Assembly: GCA_033816765.1 (NCBI GenBank)
Contig: CM066289.1
Span: 620,001 to 684,000, forward strand
From: Nothopassalora personata
Taxonomy: Eukaryota; Ascomycota; Dothideomycetes; Mycosphaerellales; Mycosphaerellaceae
DNA: 64,000 nt
Direction: 5' to 3'
The notes beneath the pieces are model-generated. The model was not told where the DNA came from and ran no database searches. It saw nothing but the letters and a program-made list of their open reading frames with translations. Position 1 is the first letter of the stretch. Each line of letters opens with the position of its first letter. The position numbers and the translations under genes are program-made. Of the stretch, positions 29,602 to 40,069 are shown in pieces.

Positions 29602-31694
29602 TCCTGGGGAGCTGATCCTTTTCCCGAATGGTATGTGGTTCGCTGTGCTTCGTGCCTAGATGCTTCGGGTAGAACCTGTAGCCCGTTGCTCTGTGTCCAC
29701 ACCTGTAGTTTGTTGCGTTCCTGGATCTTCTGCGATTCTGAGTAGAGAGCACGTACGTGCTGTACTGCTTGGCGTAATTCGTTGGATACAAATATCCCTG
29801 ACGGTGTAAGGTACCCGGTACCTATCATCTTGCTTCCTATTGGTGGTCGCTCGGTCATTGCTCGCATAGTGTCGAGTGTCTTGTCAAATTCGACTGGATG
29901 CAAGTATCTCTTGCCCGAGACCTTGGGTAGGAATTCTTCGTGCTTGCGCGTCAGATAGACAATAATGTCGTAGAACTTCTTGGGTGCGTCTATCGTGAAC
30001 GTCAAGACTTCATTGTCGTCGTCAGTTTCGCTCTCTTCTCCTTCGGATGAGTCCTCGCTCGACTCTTCCGGGGTATGATCTTCTTCGATGGTATCCAGGG
30101 TTTCTTCTTGTTGTACGGGGGACCATCGTCCATCCCATGTTGGTTCCTGGTTTTCTTTGTCTTCATCATCGAAGCAAGACTCATCAATGTCCACTTCTCG
30201 GAGCCTGGCATCTTGCCTGTGCTGAGCTCCCAGGGTTCTCCTTGGCTGTTGTGGCCAATACCCTGCTCCTTCCTTCGCGGAGTAGTGGATCGAGCACGAG
30301 TCTTGGTAACAGAAGCTCCAATGAAGGGTTCCGTGACCATTTCGAGGGCCCGTAGCAGCCTCGTTTCCCCGCGCTATCATGCCGAATTCTCGTTTCTCCT
30401 GTCGTTCGATCTCGCTGGTTATTTCCCACCATCGCTTATGGAGGTCGTCGTGTTGTTGTATAGCTGTGAGATCTATCCGGTCCTCGTGAAGATACATCCA
30501 GGTGTCAATCTGGTCGAATGCATTATCGAGGTCGTTCCTTTCCTGGAGAAGTTGTTCGAGTTCGCATGTTTCTGTGAACTGTTGTGGCTGGTCCTCTTGA
30601 CCATGGTATCCTCCTCGTCCCATCGAGGGGTCCAAGGAAGGTCCTTCGTTAACTCTTCCTTCCACTCCCTGAGTATAGTCGGTGTCTCCCAGAGTCCCAA
30701 CGCTGCTCCCAGGTTTACTAGTTCGTGGTTGCATCATGTTGAACTGCTCGCGGCGCACCATATTTTTACCGCGGCAATCCCGCGCCATGTGGCCTTCCTT
30801 GCCACACGCGTAGCATGTCGGTTTTCCTTTTCCCTTGAAGGGCTTTCCTCGGCCCTTGCCTCTGTCGATCCTTTCTCCTCGTTGGGTAACGTCCAGCTCC
30901 ATTGGTTGTGGTCCGTAGTAGGGCTGGTTGTGTCGCGGAAAGTTCCCCTTCGCAACGTAGCCCGTAGAAGGCTTGCGATCCGGAACGTATCCTGCCATGC
31001 CTCCCACTTTGGAGTCGTATTTCTTTTCCTGGTAACGTTCCCACAACTGATCGTCGATCTCAATCGATGCTCGCATCAGTCGCTCGAGGGTGTCGACCTG
31101 TCCTCCGTGTCTCATGAGCTCGTCCTTGACGGAGTCCTTGAGTCCACGTCTGAACATTGTCATCAACGCCGTCTGGTCCCATCCGGTAATCTGTCCGTAT
31201 TCTTCAAACTTGGCCGCGTACTCCGAAGTAGACGTCTTCTGCTTCAGGTGTTGGATTATTCGTATGGCCTGTTGAACCTCGTTGGAAGTCCCAAAGATAG
31301 ACTTCATCTTGTCCTTAAAGAGGGTGTAGTTCCTGAACATTCCGGTGGGGTCTCGTTGTCCCATACCGTCAAGGTATTCCTTGAGGTACGGCTTGATCCA
31401 GTTCTGCGCGCTTCCACGAAGGAACGTGATGGCGAAAATAGTTCTCTTGTCGGAGTCGACTGGGTTGAACATGAGGTACATATCCATTTGATTGACCCAA
31501 TCATCGAACTTGGCCCTGTCTCCATAGAAGAGGTCCGGCTTGGCAGCCTTAACGTCCTTCTTCCTAGGAACGGGTTCGTCGTCGTCATCAGACTCATCGT
31601 CCTTCATGGTGGTTTGTTGCGGTGGCGCACGGCGGATGCTTCCTGCTTCGCTGGGGGCGGGTGTTCCCCTACCAGCTGCCTGAGTAGCACTCAT
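29598..31694 (-). CDS. gag: Gag polyprotein of E5
   Basis: 698 residues, intact, structural protein of the particle. The start is ATG 31694; the frame opens upstream at a TTG at 31709. An acidic patch (DESDDDDEP, about 33-41) precedes the capsid-like gag region (about 50-225, with FYGDRAKFDDWVNQMD and FLRGSAQNWIKPYL). A Gly/Lys-rich linker with MELDVT leads to a CCHC zinc knuckle C294-x2-C297-x4-H302-x4-C307. The roughly 390 residues after the knuckle are unusual: Gln/Glu-rich, with acidic runs near 530-570 (EEDHTPEESSEDSSEGEESE). That tail is present in fossils E2, E6 and E7 but missing in E4. TGA at 29598-29600 overlaps the pol ATG. Confidence 0.93.
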   Translation of the reverse strand: MSATQAAGRGTPAPSEAGSIRRAPPQQTTMKDDESDDDDEPVPRKKDVKAAKPDLFYGDRAKFDDWVNQMDMYLMFNPVDSDKRTIFAITFLRGSAQNWIKPYLKEYLDGMGQRDPTGMFRNYTLFKDKMKSIFGTSNEVQQAIRIIQHLKQKTSTSEYAAKFEEYGQITGWDQTALMTMFRRGLKDSVKDELMRHGGQVDTLERLMRASIEIDDQLWERYQEKKYDSKVGGMAGYVPDRKPSTGYVAKGNFPRHNQPYYGPQPMELDVTQRGERIDRGKGRGKPFKGKGKPTCYACGKEGHMARDCRGKNMVRREQFNMMQPRTSKPGSSVGTLGDTDYTQGVEGRVNEGPSLDPSMGRGGYHGQEDQPQQFTETCELEQLLQERNDLDNAFDQIDTWMYLHEDRIDLTAIQQHDDLHKRWWEITSEIERQEKREFGMIARGNEAATGPRNGHGTLHWSFCYQDSCSIHYSAKEGAGYWPQQPRRTLGAQHRQDARLREVDIDESCFDDEDKENQEPTWDGRWSPVQQEETLDTIEEDHTPEESSEDSSEGEESETDDDNEVLTFTIDAPKKFYDIIVYLTRKHEEFLPKVSGKRYLHPVEFDKTLDTMRAMTERPPIGSKMIGTGYLTPSGIFVSNELRQAVQHVRALYSESQKIQERNKLQVWTQSNGLQVLPEASRHEAQRTTYHSGKGSAPQE

Positions 31695-31700
31695 CCTGAG

Positions 31701-31711
31701 GGCGTTCAAAG
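31701..31711 (-). promoter_or_regulatory. primer-binding site of E5 (self-priming type proposed)
   Basis: The minus strand reads CTTTGAACGCC directly after the 5' LTR. Its complement GGCGTTCAA occurs in the LTR leader (31860-31868, minus strand), about 35 bp from the TATA-like TATTTA. No TGG start for ordinary tRNA priming. Confidence 0.6.
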
Positions 31712-32089
31712 TGTTATGTCTCGTTCCAGGGCTAATCTCAAGGGGGGAGAGAAGTCAAGTCACGTGGCGGTATTCTTTGGAGAGGCTGAGGCGAGCTGAG
31801 AGCGAAGTGCAATAATTGGAGTAAGAGGTGTATTCCAATCAGTGAGATAGTAACATGAGTTGAACGCCTCGAAGCCATAAGGGTTTCTCAGCGTTCCTAA
31901 ATACATAGGAGAATGCTTCTGGCTCGAAGCTCTTGGCAGGCGCGCTGTGTCGCGCTGGCTCGACATTGCGCAGGCTCGACAGCCGTCGCGCTCTTGCAGC
32001 GTCGCGCCATATCTTATTGGTCCTTGCTTCCTGTGAGCTGTAGGGCGTCCATTGGCTGGGCAGTGTCCTCGTCATATTGATCCGTAACA
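31712..32089 (-). repeat. 5' LTR of E5 (378 bp)
   Basis: Same sequence as 25215-25592 by eye. TATA-like CTATGTATTTAGG (minus strand) near 31900-31911 gives a start near 31870. The segment CGAGGCGTTCAAC begins the presumed transcript and pairs with the site just inside the LTR. Confidence 0.95.
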
Positions 32090-32094
32090 TATGT

Positions 32095-35000
32095 TTACTA
32101 CCCTAGTTAGCTCGGATAGGTACAAGACCCTTTAAGAACTGTTAAAAGCGTCGGGAAATAGAAGGGTAGGTTAAGTTACGGCGCTTAACCTACCGATTTA
32201 CTAAAGCCGGATTTAATAAAATCAGTAAGGTTCTCGCACTATCTCGGAGAAACCTCGGACTTTAATTTACCGGTCCCGGGACCGGTAAATAGCTATAGTA
32301 AGGAAAACGGATACGACTACGGCACGACGTAGCTATAGGAAGGCACGACGCATCTATAGGAACCTGGTAAGGCTCTAACGCCTAGTAACCATTTAGCTTA
32401 CTTATTAGGATTACTTAGAAGTGCTAGAACAAAGGAACGAGTTGTAGAAATTGGAACAGGCGCGTTTAAGGGAGATTCTATTACTAACGTTTATTCAGTT
32501 TAAGGAGATTAGCCCTCCGAGATCCTAAGGCAATCTGCATTAAATACTTAGGCACGGAAGCAATAGGTAGGCTAACATATAGCTAACATTAGGATGCCGT
32601 AGGTCTTTACGATGTATAAGCGTAAGGCGGATAAGAAGAAGCTAGTAGACGCAAGCGTTTACGAACGCCTAGAATCACGAGTTAAGGGAGATATAGAATA
32701 GAAGCGTAGGGTACTATACCTAGAATCTAAGATGCCTAAAGGACAAGGTCCGTTCGATAGGAAGTACTTAACTAAGAAATTCTCAAGTATTAAGCGAGGT
32801 AGCCGAATTACTCTAGAACGACTTACCTTAATTAAGGTTAGTATTAAGCTATTACTAATGGAAAGGGCCTTATTCGATGAGATACTCTATAACCGGGAGG
32901 CAGTCCTCGCTTGGGACTTTAGTCACATAAGGCAAATTAGGCACGACGTCGTACTACCTTAGAAGATTAACACGGTCCCTTGTAGGCTATAGTAGGCACG
33001 CCCTATCCGGTTGTACCTAAGTCTTAGGGCAATTGTTAAGCGCATAATTAGAGCCCGGATTAAGAACAACATCCTAGAATACTTACAAGGGGCATACTCT
33101 AATAGCTAGTTCCTAGTTGTAAAGAAGATTAATGCCTCTAGAAGCGATATGCTATATCGGTTAATTAACTTAGCTATACTCCTAAATGAGGTTACTATAC
33201 GCGATGCTAACATTCCACCGGACACGGATAGCTTCTTAGAGGATTTTGCCGGTTGCCGAGTCGCTTCACTTATAGACCTGTTTTTAGGTTATAATTAGAT
33301 TACTTTAGATAAGTCCTACCGGGACTTAATAGCCTTCATGACCCCTCTTAGCCTAGTACGTAACACGACTCTACCTTAAGGAGCTACTAATTCAGTTACT
33401 TAGTTCGTGCGTACGGTAATAAAGATACTACTTAATTATATCTCGCATCGAGCGAAGCCGTTCCTCGATAACATCGGTATTAAGGGACTAACTAAGGACT
33501 ATAGGAACGTAGAAGTAGAGCCTAGGTTAAGGAGATAGGTCGTTAAGCACATTGTTTCCCTAGATCTAGTTCTTACTAACCTAGAGAGAGCTAGTACGGT
33601 GGTTACTAGAGGCAAATCCTAATAGTTATATAAAAAGCTTAAGATTGTTAGGTACGTTACTAGCCCGGATAGTCGCTATCCTAACCTAAAGGTTATAGTT
33701 AAGATCCTAGACTAGCCTACGCCTACCTATATTAAGGAGGTCCGTACCTATGTAGGGCTATGTGTATACTTCCGGATATAGATTCCCTAGTTCGTTATTA
33801 TCGCTCGACTAATGTACAAGCTACTAAAGAAGGGCGCCGAGTTCACCTAGATAGAAAATGAGCAGTTCTTAAAAGAAGAGGTTACTAGATATCTTATGTA
33901 GGCTCTAGCCTTAGTTACCCTCTACTACTTACCTAGTGCTAGGTCTATCTTTGTCTTAGTTAATGCTAGCGGCACTAGATAGGGATGTATCGTTTCTTAA
34001 GAATTAATAGACAGTACTCGACGGCGTCACCTAGTGCGGTATAAGAGTAGAATCTAGAACGCGTTAGAATCTAGATATAATGCTAGTAAGCGGGAATGCC
34101 TTAGGGTCCTTAAGGGGCTTAAGAAGATCTAGAGATATATTACTAGCGTTGATTTTATCCTTAAGGTTAATACTAAGACACTTATATAGTAGCTTAACCG
34201 GCCGGCTTCGGACCTACCGAACTCGGCAATGGCCCGGTAGGTCGCATAGATTAGGCTATTCACATTCGAAGTAAAGCACGTTACGGGAGCTAGGCATACT
34301 AGCCTAGATGCCCTGTCTCGCAGGCCCTCTACACCTTAGGAACCTAGAGAAGCTAACGAAGACGAAGTCGACCGGATGATTAATAATAAGCTATTCGGGT
34401 ACCTAGAGCCGGTCGACATATATCCAGTTAAAATCTAGAAAGCACGACATCTCGGGGACTAATATTCTAAGGGCTCTTAATAGCTTACTTAGGTTATAGA
34501 AACTAGGACCTAACCCGATAGTGTTACCCGTACTAAGTACCGGCGGCTAGTAAAGAAGAGCGTTAACTTCTTTATCCGAGACTAATTACTATTCTTCTAG
34601 AAGCGCCGAGGAGTACCGTTATAACTTATAATTAACGATAATAAGGCTTAGAAGGAGATCGTTATAGAATGCTATAAAAGACACGGTTATCGCAGCGCTA
34701 AGGTCGTGTATAACCTTATTTCCGATCGGTATTACTAGGACGGGTGCTTCGCCGATGTCTCTACGTAGGTTCGAAGTTATACTCCTTATAGGTTTCGCGA
34801 AGGCAACTAGCGCGCTAGTAAGCTTCACTTATCGAGCCCTTAGGTCATTAGTAAGAAGTAGTACTCGGACCCCGTCTAGGTACATAAAAATAGATACCTC
34901 CTAGTTGCGCGCGAAGCACTTAGTAACTAGATCGAGGCTAGAGTAATAAGGGTACCTCCTAGCTTTAAGACGGTTACTAAGTTTCTATATAAAGATGTCT

Positions 35001-35521
35001 TCTATAGGTACGGCTACTATGCTAAAATTGTGCTCGATAACGCTACGGTTTACGCGGCTAAGGTTAAGCGGTTACTTGTAGGACTTAGTATTCGAAGGAT
35101 CCGAATATTACCGTACTATCCGTAGTCTAATACTCCGGTCGAGGTTAGATACCGTCCGATTCTTATAGCGTTAGTAAAGCTTATAAGGAACACATACCGC
35201 GGATAGGAGCAATAGGTACCCGCTATGTTATGGGCTAATAGGACTACGACCTATCGTACTACTAGAATAACGCTAGCTTAGGTCCTATATAGCCATCGCA
35301 CGATTCTACCGATTAAGGTTAAGTACCCGACGTAGGCGAATTATTAAAGGGGATCGTATCCTAAACCGGAATCTAAGAAGCTATAGGTTAGGCCTTATAA
35401 CCTTTCTACAGCCGAAATTTCACAGTTTAGTAGGATCGAGGCTAAGAACTAATCAGTTAGTAATAGCGTACGGAGTTCACTTCTACTAGGCATGTGTTGC
35501 ATATGCCCTTTAGTTTATTAA
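32095..35521 (+). pseudogene. pol: giant-element pol, copy B: RT, RNase H, integrase (RIP-inactivated, internal deletion)
   Basis: Resumes after E5. Protease remnant to about 32250, palindrome, then RT with an open 76-codon stretch (32732-32962), FLVVKKINASRSDMLYRLINL, LIDLFLGYN, FLDNIGIKG (33450-33485), RNase H near 33950-34320 (FEVKHVTGARHTSLDALSRRPS), integrase zinc finger near 34670-34760 and integrase core near 35010-35140. At about 35345 the sequence jumps over about 500 bp present in copy A (5214-5716), removing the integrase C-terminal part. The frame then reaches TAA 35519-35521. Less mutated than copy A at many sites. Confidence 0.8.
32265..32290. repeat. 26-bp perfect palindrome, pol 5' side, copy B
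   Basis: Half-site ATTTACCGGTCCC plus its reverse complement. Same place as 2122-2147 in copy A. Confidence 0.9.
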
Positions 35522-35593
35522 GCCGATTCGGTTATCTAGACTTCACTTTATAGGGTGTTCTTACCTTAGTTAGACCTTAGTTAGTAGAGTTAC

Positions 35594-35619
35594 ATTTACC
35601 GGTCCCGGGACCGGTAAAT
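35594..35619. repeat. 26-bp perfect palindrome, pol 3' side, copy B
   Basis: Identical to 32265-32290 and to 5961-5986; about 75 bp after the pol stop. Confidence 0.9.
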
Positions 35620-36159
35620 CGGATTACGTAATAGCGTAGCATGCCCCTACTAAATGCTTACCTAGGTAATCACTAGTACTGGTTTTCGGTTACATATAGG
35701 GTTATCGGACCTTTAGTGTAACCTTAATAGTACTACTCTTACTACTTATAAGAGCGGTCTCGGCGCTGCTACCTTATAACGGTTATAGGGATATACGTTA
35801 AGAGGCATACTTAAGCATAGCTCTCTACCTACTACTTCCCCTCTTTTCTTTAAACACTAGCACATCCTTACCGACAACTAACTACTAACACATCTATCTA
35901 CTACTACTACACACATTAGACGGTTCTTTAGCCTCTCTCTCTTTACGACCTTAACCTTCTTTAAAGCCCCCACCCCGATACTAAGCTTTTAAAGCTTACT
36001 AATACTCTAGAGTAGCACTACGAGATAGCTAGCTCTTACGATCTTACTAATAGCGAATCCTAGTTATCATAGCTTTAGCTAGTCTATCGTTACGCCCGGC
36101 TAGCTCGAGCACAGCGCTTACTAGTACTATTACTAGGCTTACCCGCCTACCTTAGACCT

Positions 36160-38847
36160 TGTTCGAGTCTCTTCGCCTACCGGACAACGTTAAACATGTC
36201 CTTACTAACACGAATACGCCGAAGTCCGCCGCTAATGTTATGTTCCGAGAGCTTAGTCCTTAGAAGCGGGTTAAGGTATTAAAGGACTTCTATAAGGGCT
36301 TCGAGAAGGTGTTCGAAGACTACTCCGTCTAGGTTAACCTATTTTTCGAGGAAGTTAAGAGCGGCATAGGTAAGAGCTATAAGGATAAATTCCTTAGTAA
36401 TAAGAAGCTCGATGTCTTGTTTCCTATCGTCGGTAAGATTCGTAAGACCGGTTTAGAGATTCGTAACCGAGAGAAGACTCTTCGAGCTACGCTTACACGC
36501 TACTAGCTACAGTAGATAGATAATAAGATTCTTAATCGACGCGTTATCTCCGAGCTTTGTAGTACTAACAGCGGGCGCCGCTAGTTTACGGCCTTTATTA
36601 ACAAGTACCTAGACTATAGTTGGGCTATTAGTAGAATCTAGAGGGCATTAATCTAGCGTATAAGGATCGGCCGCAAGGGTATAGATCGTAAGCAAATTCT
36701 AGAGCCTAGTGATCTTACCCGGTGCGATAGGGAGGCTAAAGTACGTAGCATTAATCCGCAATCGCCTAAGAGTAGGGAGATTATTAGAAGACACCGCCTA
36801 GCCGTCTATAAGGATAGCCTTCTATACTTTATAGAGGGTACTATTACTAAGAAGTCCGCGTCCCTAGAGGACAGTATAGATCAACCTAGACCATCTAGCT
36901 AGTAATAGCCTTAGCTACGTTAGCTACCGGGTAGTAAAGGTAAAGGACGTGTAAAGAGTACTACGCTAACTCCACTACTAGCTTCTACCTAGCCTATAGT
37001 CCTATCGAGAGGCAGTCGTAAGTCGAGTCGACTTAAGTAGCTCCGTATAGGCGAAAGTATAGGTAAGGGTATAACTACGCCTACTCGATCCTCGCCTAAC
37101 CGAACGCTAGATAGCGTACCTATACGCGAGGGCAGTCCGCTAGGTACACCGGTTAGCACCCTACGATCCACTCCGGCCTTAACTAAGAATAGCAATCCGA
37201 TACTTACTATGTTACCTTCGGCTATAATTAGGGATATATTAGTCTTTAAAGATTAGATCCTATAAGAAGACGAGGCCCTCCGAATTGAGCGCGCTAACTA
37301 CACCTATAATGAGCGGTACTGTAGCATTAAGTTTAGAAACTCGATTAATGTAGATAGCATTAACTAGCTACCTAAGTACCGGATAGCGGGCCTTAAGATG
37401 CTCGAATATGCTATCTCGGACGTTCTTAAGAGGGATAGTAAGGTTAGCGCTATAATGTGCGATTAGTATATTCGAGATTTCTACTATAAGGCCCTCTACT
37501 TCGTTACGAATCCCGGTATTACCACTAATACCCTATGTGAGCGCGCGCTTAAGGTCTAAGACTAGCTCTTTAAAGGTAAGAGTTTTTTAGCTATTAAGAT
37601 GAAGAATGGGTCGTAGTTTCGCCCTAATAAGCGTAGTTAGAAGACTGTTAACCCGCTTAGCTACCTCCGTGTTTGAGGTAAAGTCGGCACTACGAGTAGT
37701 ATCGTTACGCATACTAACTATAACTAGATCCTCGACAAATTCGGCATTAATAAAGCTAACTAAGCCGATCTTAATAGCACCGGTACCTACATTAATAGTA
37801 ATATACTATACTAGTATAATAACGCTAAACTAGTACCGCGGGTTAAATTAGTTAGAGAAATAATAAGTCGAGAATTCGACGTGTACCGATAGTACCTACG
37901 AGAATTGAATAAGGTTAGTAACGGCGGCGTCTACTAGAACATGTAGTATTCTCTAAGTTAATAGATTATACAATAAGACCCTATGCTATAGTTCTTATAA
38001 GTAGCGCTACACCCTTAGCACTACACTCGGTTCATCTCCTTCCCTAGGCCTACGATTTTCAGCTTTAATAGGGCTCATTAGGGGGGTGACGCGAACACTA
38101 TAGTGTAGTATACTAGGGTCGACTTAAACCTCGAAATTGAAAACTACTAGACTAGTAACCGGCTTAACATGCTATACTCTCTTAACTTAGAGGGCACTAG
38201 TAGGCCGGAGTTTTTACACGGTTTTTATAAGAAAGGGAATGCTAGAGAGTTTATCTAGTAGTACTAGAGTAACGACTATATAGAAGACGGCCGATTTAAG
38301 CGTTTCTTCTCGGTTAGGGTCTAAAATTACCTAAGCAAGAACAGCATTAGCTAGTTTAGAGAGGACCTAAGCGCTAAGCAAATGCAGGTAACTACTATAG
38401 GCGTCCTAATAAGGCAGGCCGTACATAAGAAGACGCTACGTTAGATTAACCCTTACTTTATCGAGATCCGCGACGATAACTATCTTAAACTCTAGAGAAG
38501 CTAGAGAATGCACTAGGTGATAGACCTCTATCGTAACTTTAAGACGCTAAGTAAGAGCACTATAGGGTTTAAGTATCGACGCTTAGTACCCGGCTATCCT
38601 TTTCCTACGGCCGTACACCTTAGTAGCATTAGCCCTCTATCCGATGCCCTAGCGGGTTTAAAGTCTTAGAACGATAACGAAGTTATCCTTAATGCTAGGA
38701 GGTAGCTTAATGCTACGGTCCGCCTAGACTCGGAGCTCTTCTATAAGAAGATGTATAATTAGCGCGTCCGAGCTATAAAATTGATAGACAAGTAGCTTAG
38801 CTTAGTACTACTCTCGAGTAGATATGCTTTATAAGCGAAGGGCGTAA
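36160..38847 (+). pseudogene. giant-element downstream coding region of unknown function, copy B
   Basis: Long plus-strand frame with RIP-type TAG stops, parallel to copy A (6420-8180) and extending about 1 kb further. Segments: KVLKDFYKGFEKVFEDYS; FLSNKKLDVLFPIVGKIRKTG; RRHRLAVYKDSLLYFIEGT; a Pro/Ser/Arg-rich middle (36890-37200); YIRDFYYKALYFVTNPGI; VDLNLEIEN (38120); LYSLNLEGTSRPEFLHGFYKKGN (38180); RYRRLVPGYPFPTAVHLSS-like (38580-38620). Length (over 850 codons) and two-copy conservation argue for a real protein. No domain recognised. Not gag, protease, RT, RNase H or integrase, all of which are placed elsewhere. It may be a second structural, envelope-like or regulatory protein; I cannot tell. 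It is cut by E6. Confidence 0.6.
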
Positions 38848-39256
38848 TGTTATTGTCTCGTTCTAGGGCTAGTCTCAAAAGAGAGATAAGTCAAGTCACG
38901 TAGCGGTATTATTCTTTAGAGAGGCTAAAGCAAGCTAAGCGAAGATAAATGATAGGAATAAGAGTTATATTCCAATTAGTAAGATAGTAACATAAGTTAA
39001 ACGCATTAGAACTATAAGGGTTTCTAGCGTTCCTAAATTTAAAGGAGATAGAGCGTTTACTCTCCGTACTCTCTATGCTCTCTATACTCTCTCGAGATTA
39101 CCGAGATTAACGAGATTAAGGAGATTACTTCAGTTGCTCTCTCGGTTCCTTAGTTTTATTCCTACGGGTAAGAGAGCACTTCTCGGGCGGAAGCGCCTAC
39201 CAATTGTAGAGGTCTAATAGGTTAGCTTCCTTTAGCCCTAGATTAGAACCGTAACA
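38848..39256 (-). repeat. 3' LTR of E6 (409 bp)
   Basis: Plus-strand TGTTATTGTCTCGTTC to TTAGAACCGTAACA, followed by CTATCCCCCTTTT (complement of the purine tract). The U3 has CTCTCTATGCTCTC- and CGAGATTACCGAGATTAACG-type short repeats (39058-39130). Confidence 0.9.
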
Positions 39257-39331
39257 CTATCCCCCTTTTAGCCTAGCTCTGTCCTAGAGCTTCATAAGTC
39301 ATGTTATACTTCCTTTTCGTATCTCGTAACG

Positions 39332-39895
39332 ATGTCTTCTTCCTCCTAATCTAAATCTACCGCTCGCCGTAAGAAGAAAGCCTAGTAGATCTTTCGTAAC
39401 GGCGATACCGCGATGCGTCCGTGTGATTCTTATTAAAAGGAGGGCCGTATGTGCAAGGTGCACATCTTATCTAGTCGCTGTTCCGAGTGCTAGCAGCGGA
39501 ATCTAAAGAGTTGCAATACGAGGGTAACCGAGGGCGAGTAGAAGCGCTTATCGCTTTAGCGGAAGAAATTGTTATAGGAACTAGATACCGCGAAGAGGAT
39601 TCTTAGTAAAAGGTAGGATGCCTTAATAGAAGCGTATATAAAGGAAATGCGCCTTCGTAAGCAATTGGATACGGTTAATTAGAAGGTTGCGGAGGGTCGT
39701 TCGTTAGAAGATCGGTTATTACTAGACGAGGATCTAGGGGCGTAGGAGTACGCTATAGTAGACGCAGATCCTAGTGCTCCTAATCTATCCTTGTCTCCTT
39801 AGACCTAGAGTGCTATCGAAGGTCTTCCGGACGACTTCTAGCTTTCTCCTTCTAGCGAGACGGTGCCGTCGGTAGCTTAGCCGTCTCCTTCGTAA
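39332..39895 (+). pseudogene. antisense Zn-cluster/coiled-coil accessory gene of E6
   Basis: 188 codons in one frame from ATGTCTTCTTCC (39332) to TAA 39893-39895, with about a dozen internal TAG/TAA of the RIP type. C31-x2-Y34-x6-C41-x8-C50-x2-C53-x7-C61, a Zn2Cys6 pattern with one Cys turned to Tyr. Then a charged helical region (RKKL..ELDTAKRILSKR, EAYIKEMRLRKQLDTVN) and an acidic tail. It lies between 3' LTR and tRNA-like sequence, convergent to pol. Non-functional now, but the intact frame length shows it was a protein gene. Confidence 0.7.
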
Positions 39896-39935
39896 GGGTA
39901 TTTATTTATAAGTTGTGTCCCTGTTCTTATCAATC

Positions 39936-40009
39936 GGCTAAGTAGCTTAGTAGTAGAGCGTAAGCTGTCTACACTCTTAAGGTCGTAGGTTCGATTCCTA
40001 CTCTAGTCG
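39936..40009 (+). ncRNA. tRNA-like sequence inside E6
   Basis: 74 nt. Acceptor GGCTAAG with TCTAGTC, D arm in TAGCTTAGTAGTAGAGCG (A box), T arm GTAGG-TTCGATT-CCTAC (perfect B box GGTTCGATTCC). Anticodon arm TAAG/CTTA with an 11-nt loop, not canonical. It starts about 40 bp after the stop of the antisense gene. Same sequence with few changes at 53967 and (inverted) 390-464. Confidence 0.6.
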
Positions 40010-40069
40010 TCCGTTTACTTAAAAGTTACTATGTCTTATAGTGTAGTTACTTCTAAGCAAGCGCCGTTT

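Larger units (their letters stand above)
25215..32089 (-). mobile_element. E5: complete, un-mutated Ty3-type chromodomain retrotransposon
   Basis: 6875 bp on the minus strand, with 378-bp LTRs (25215-25592 and 31712-32089) that I read as identical. Perfect 5-bp target duplication TATGT (25210-25214 and 32090-32094). Intact gag and pol overlap by ATGA; an intact convergent accessory gene lies between pol and the 3' LTR. It sits inside the protease region of EB and shows none of the RIP of its surroundings. All parts needed for autonomous movement appear present, so it is the youngest element here and may be active. Confidence 0.95.

Noticed and set aside
30075..31799. 574-codon plus-strand open frame opposite gag
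   Set aside because: It is a mirror of the gag coding strand in an unmutated GC-balanced gene and runs into the LTR. Composition is hydrophobic and Ser-rich without domain, and it is not kept in E6 or E7.
32732..32962. Separate small gene of 76 codons
   Set aside because: It is a RIP-spared stretch of the giant-element RT frame, continuous with coding on both sides.
39936..40009. Ordinary host tRNA gene
   Set aside because: The anticodon arm is not canonical, and the unit recurs at one fixed place inside related transposons.
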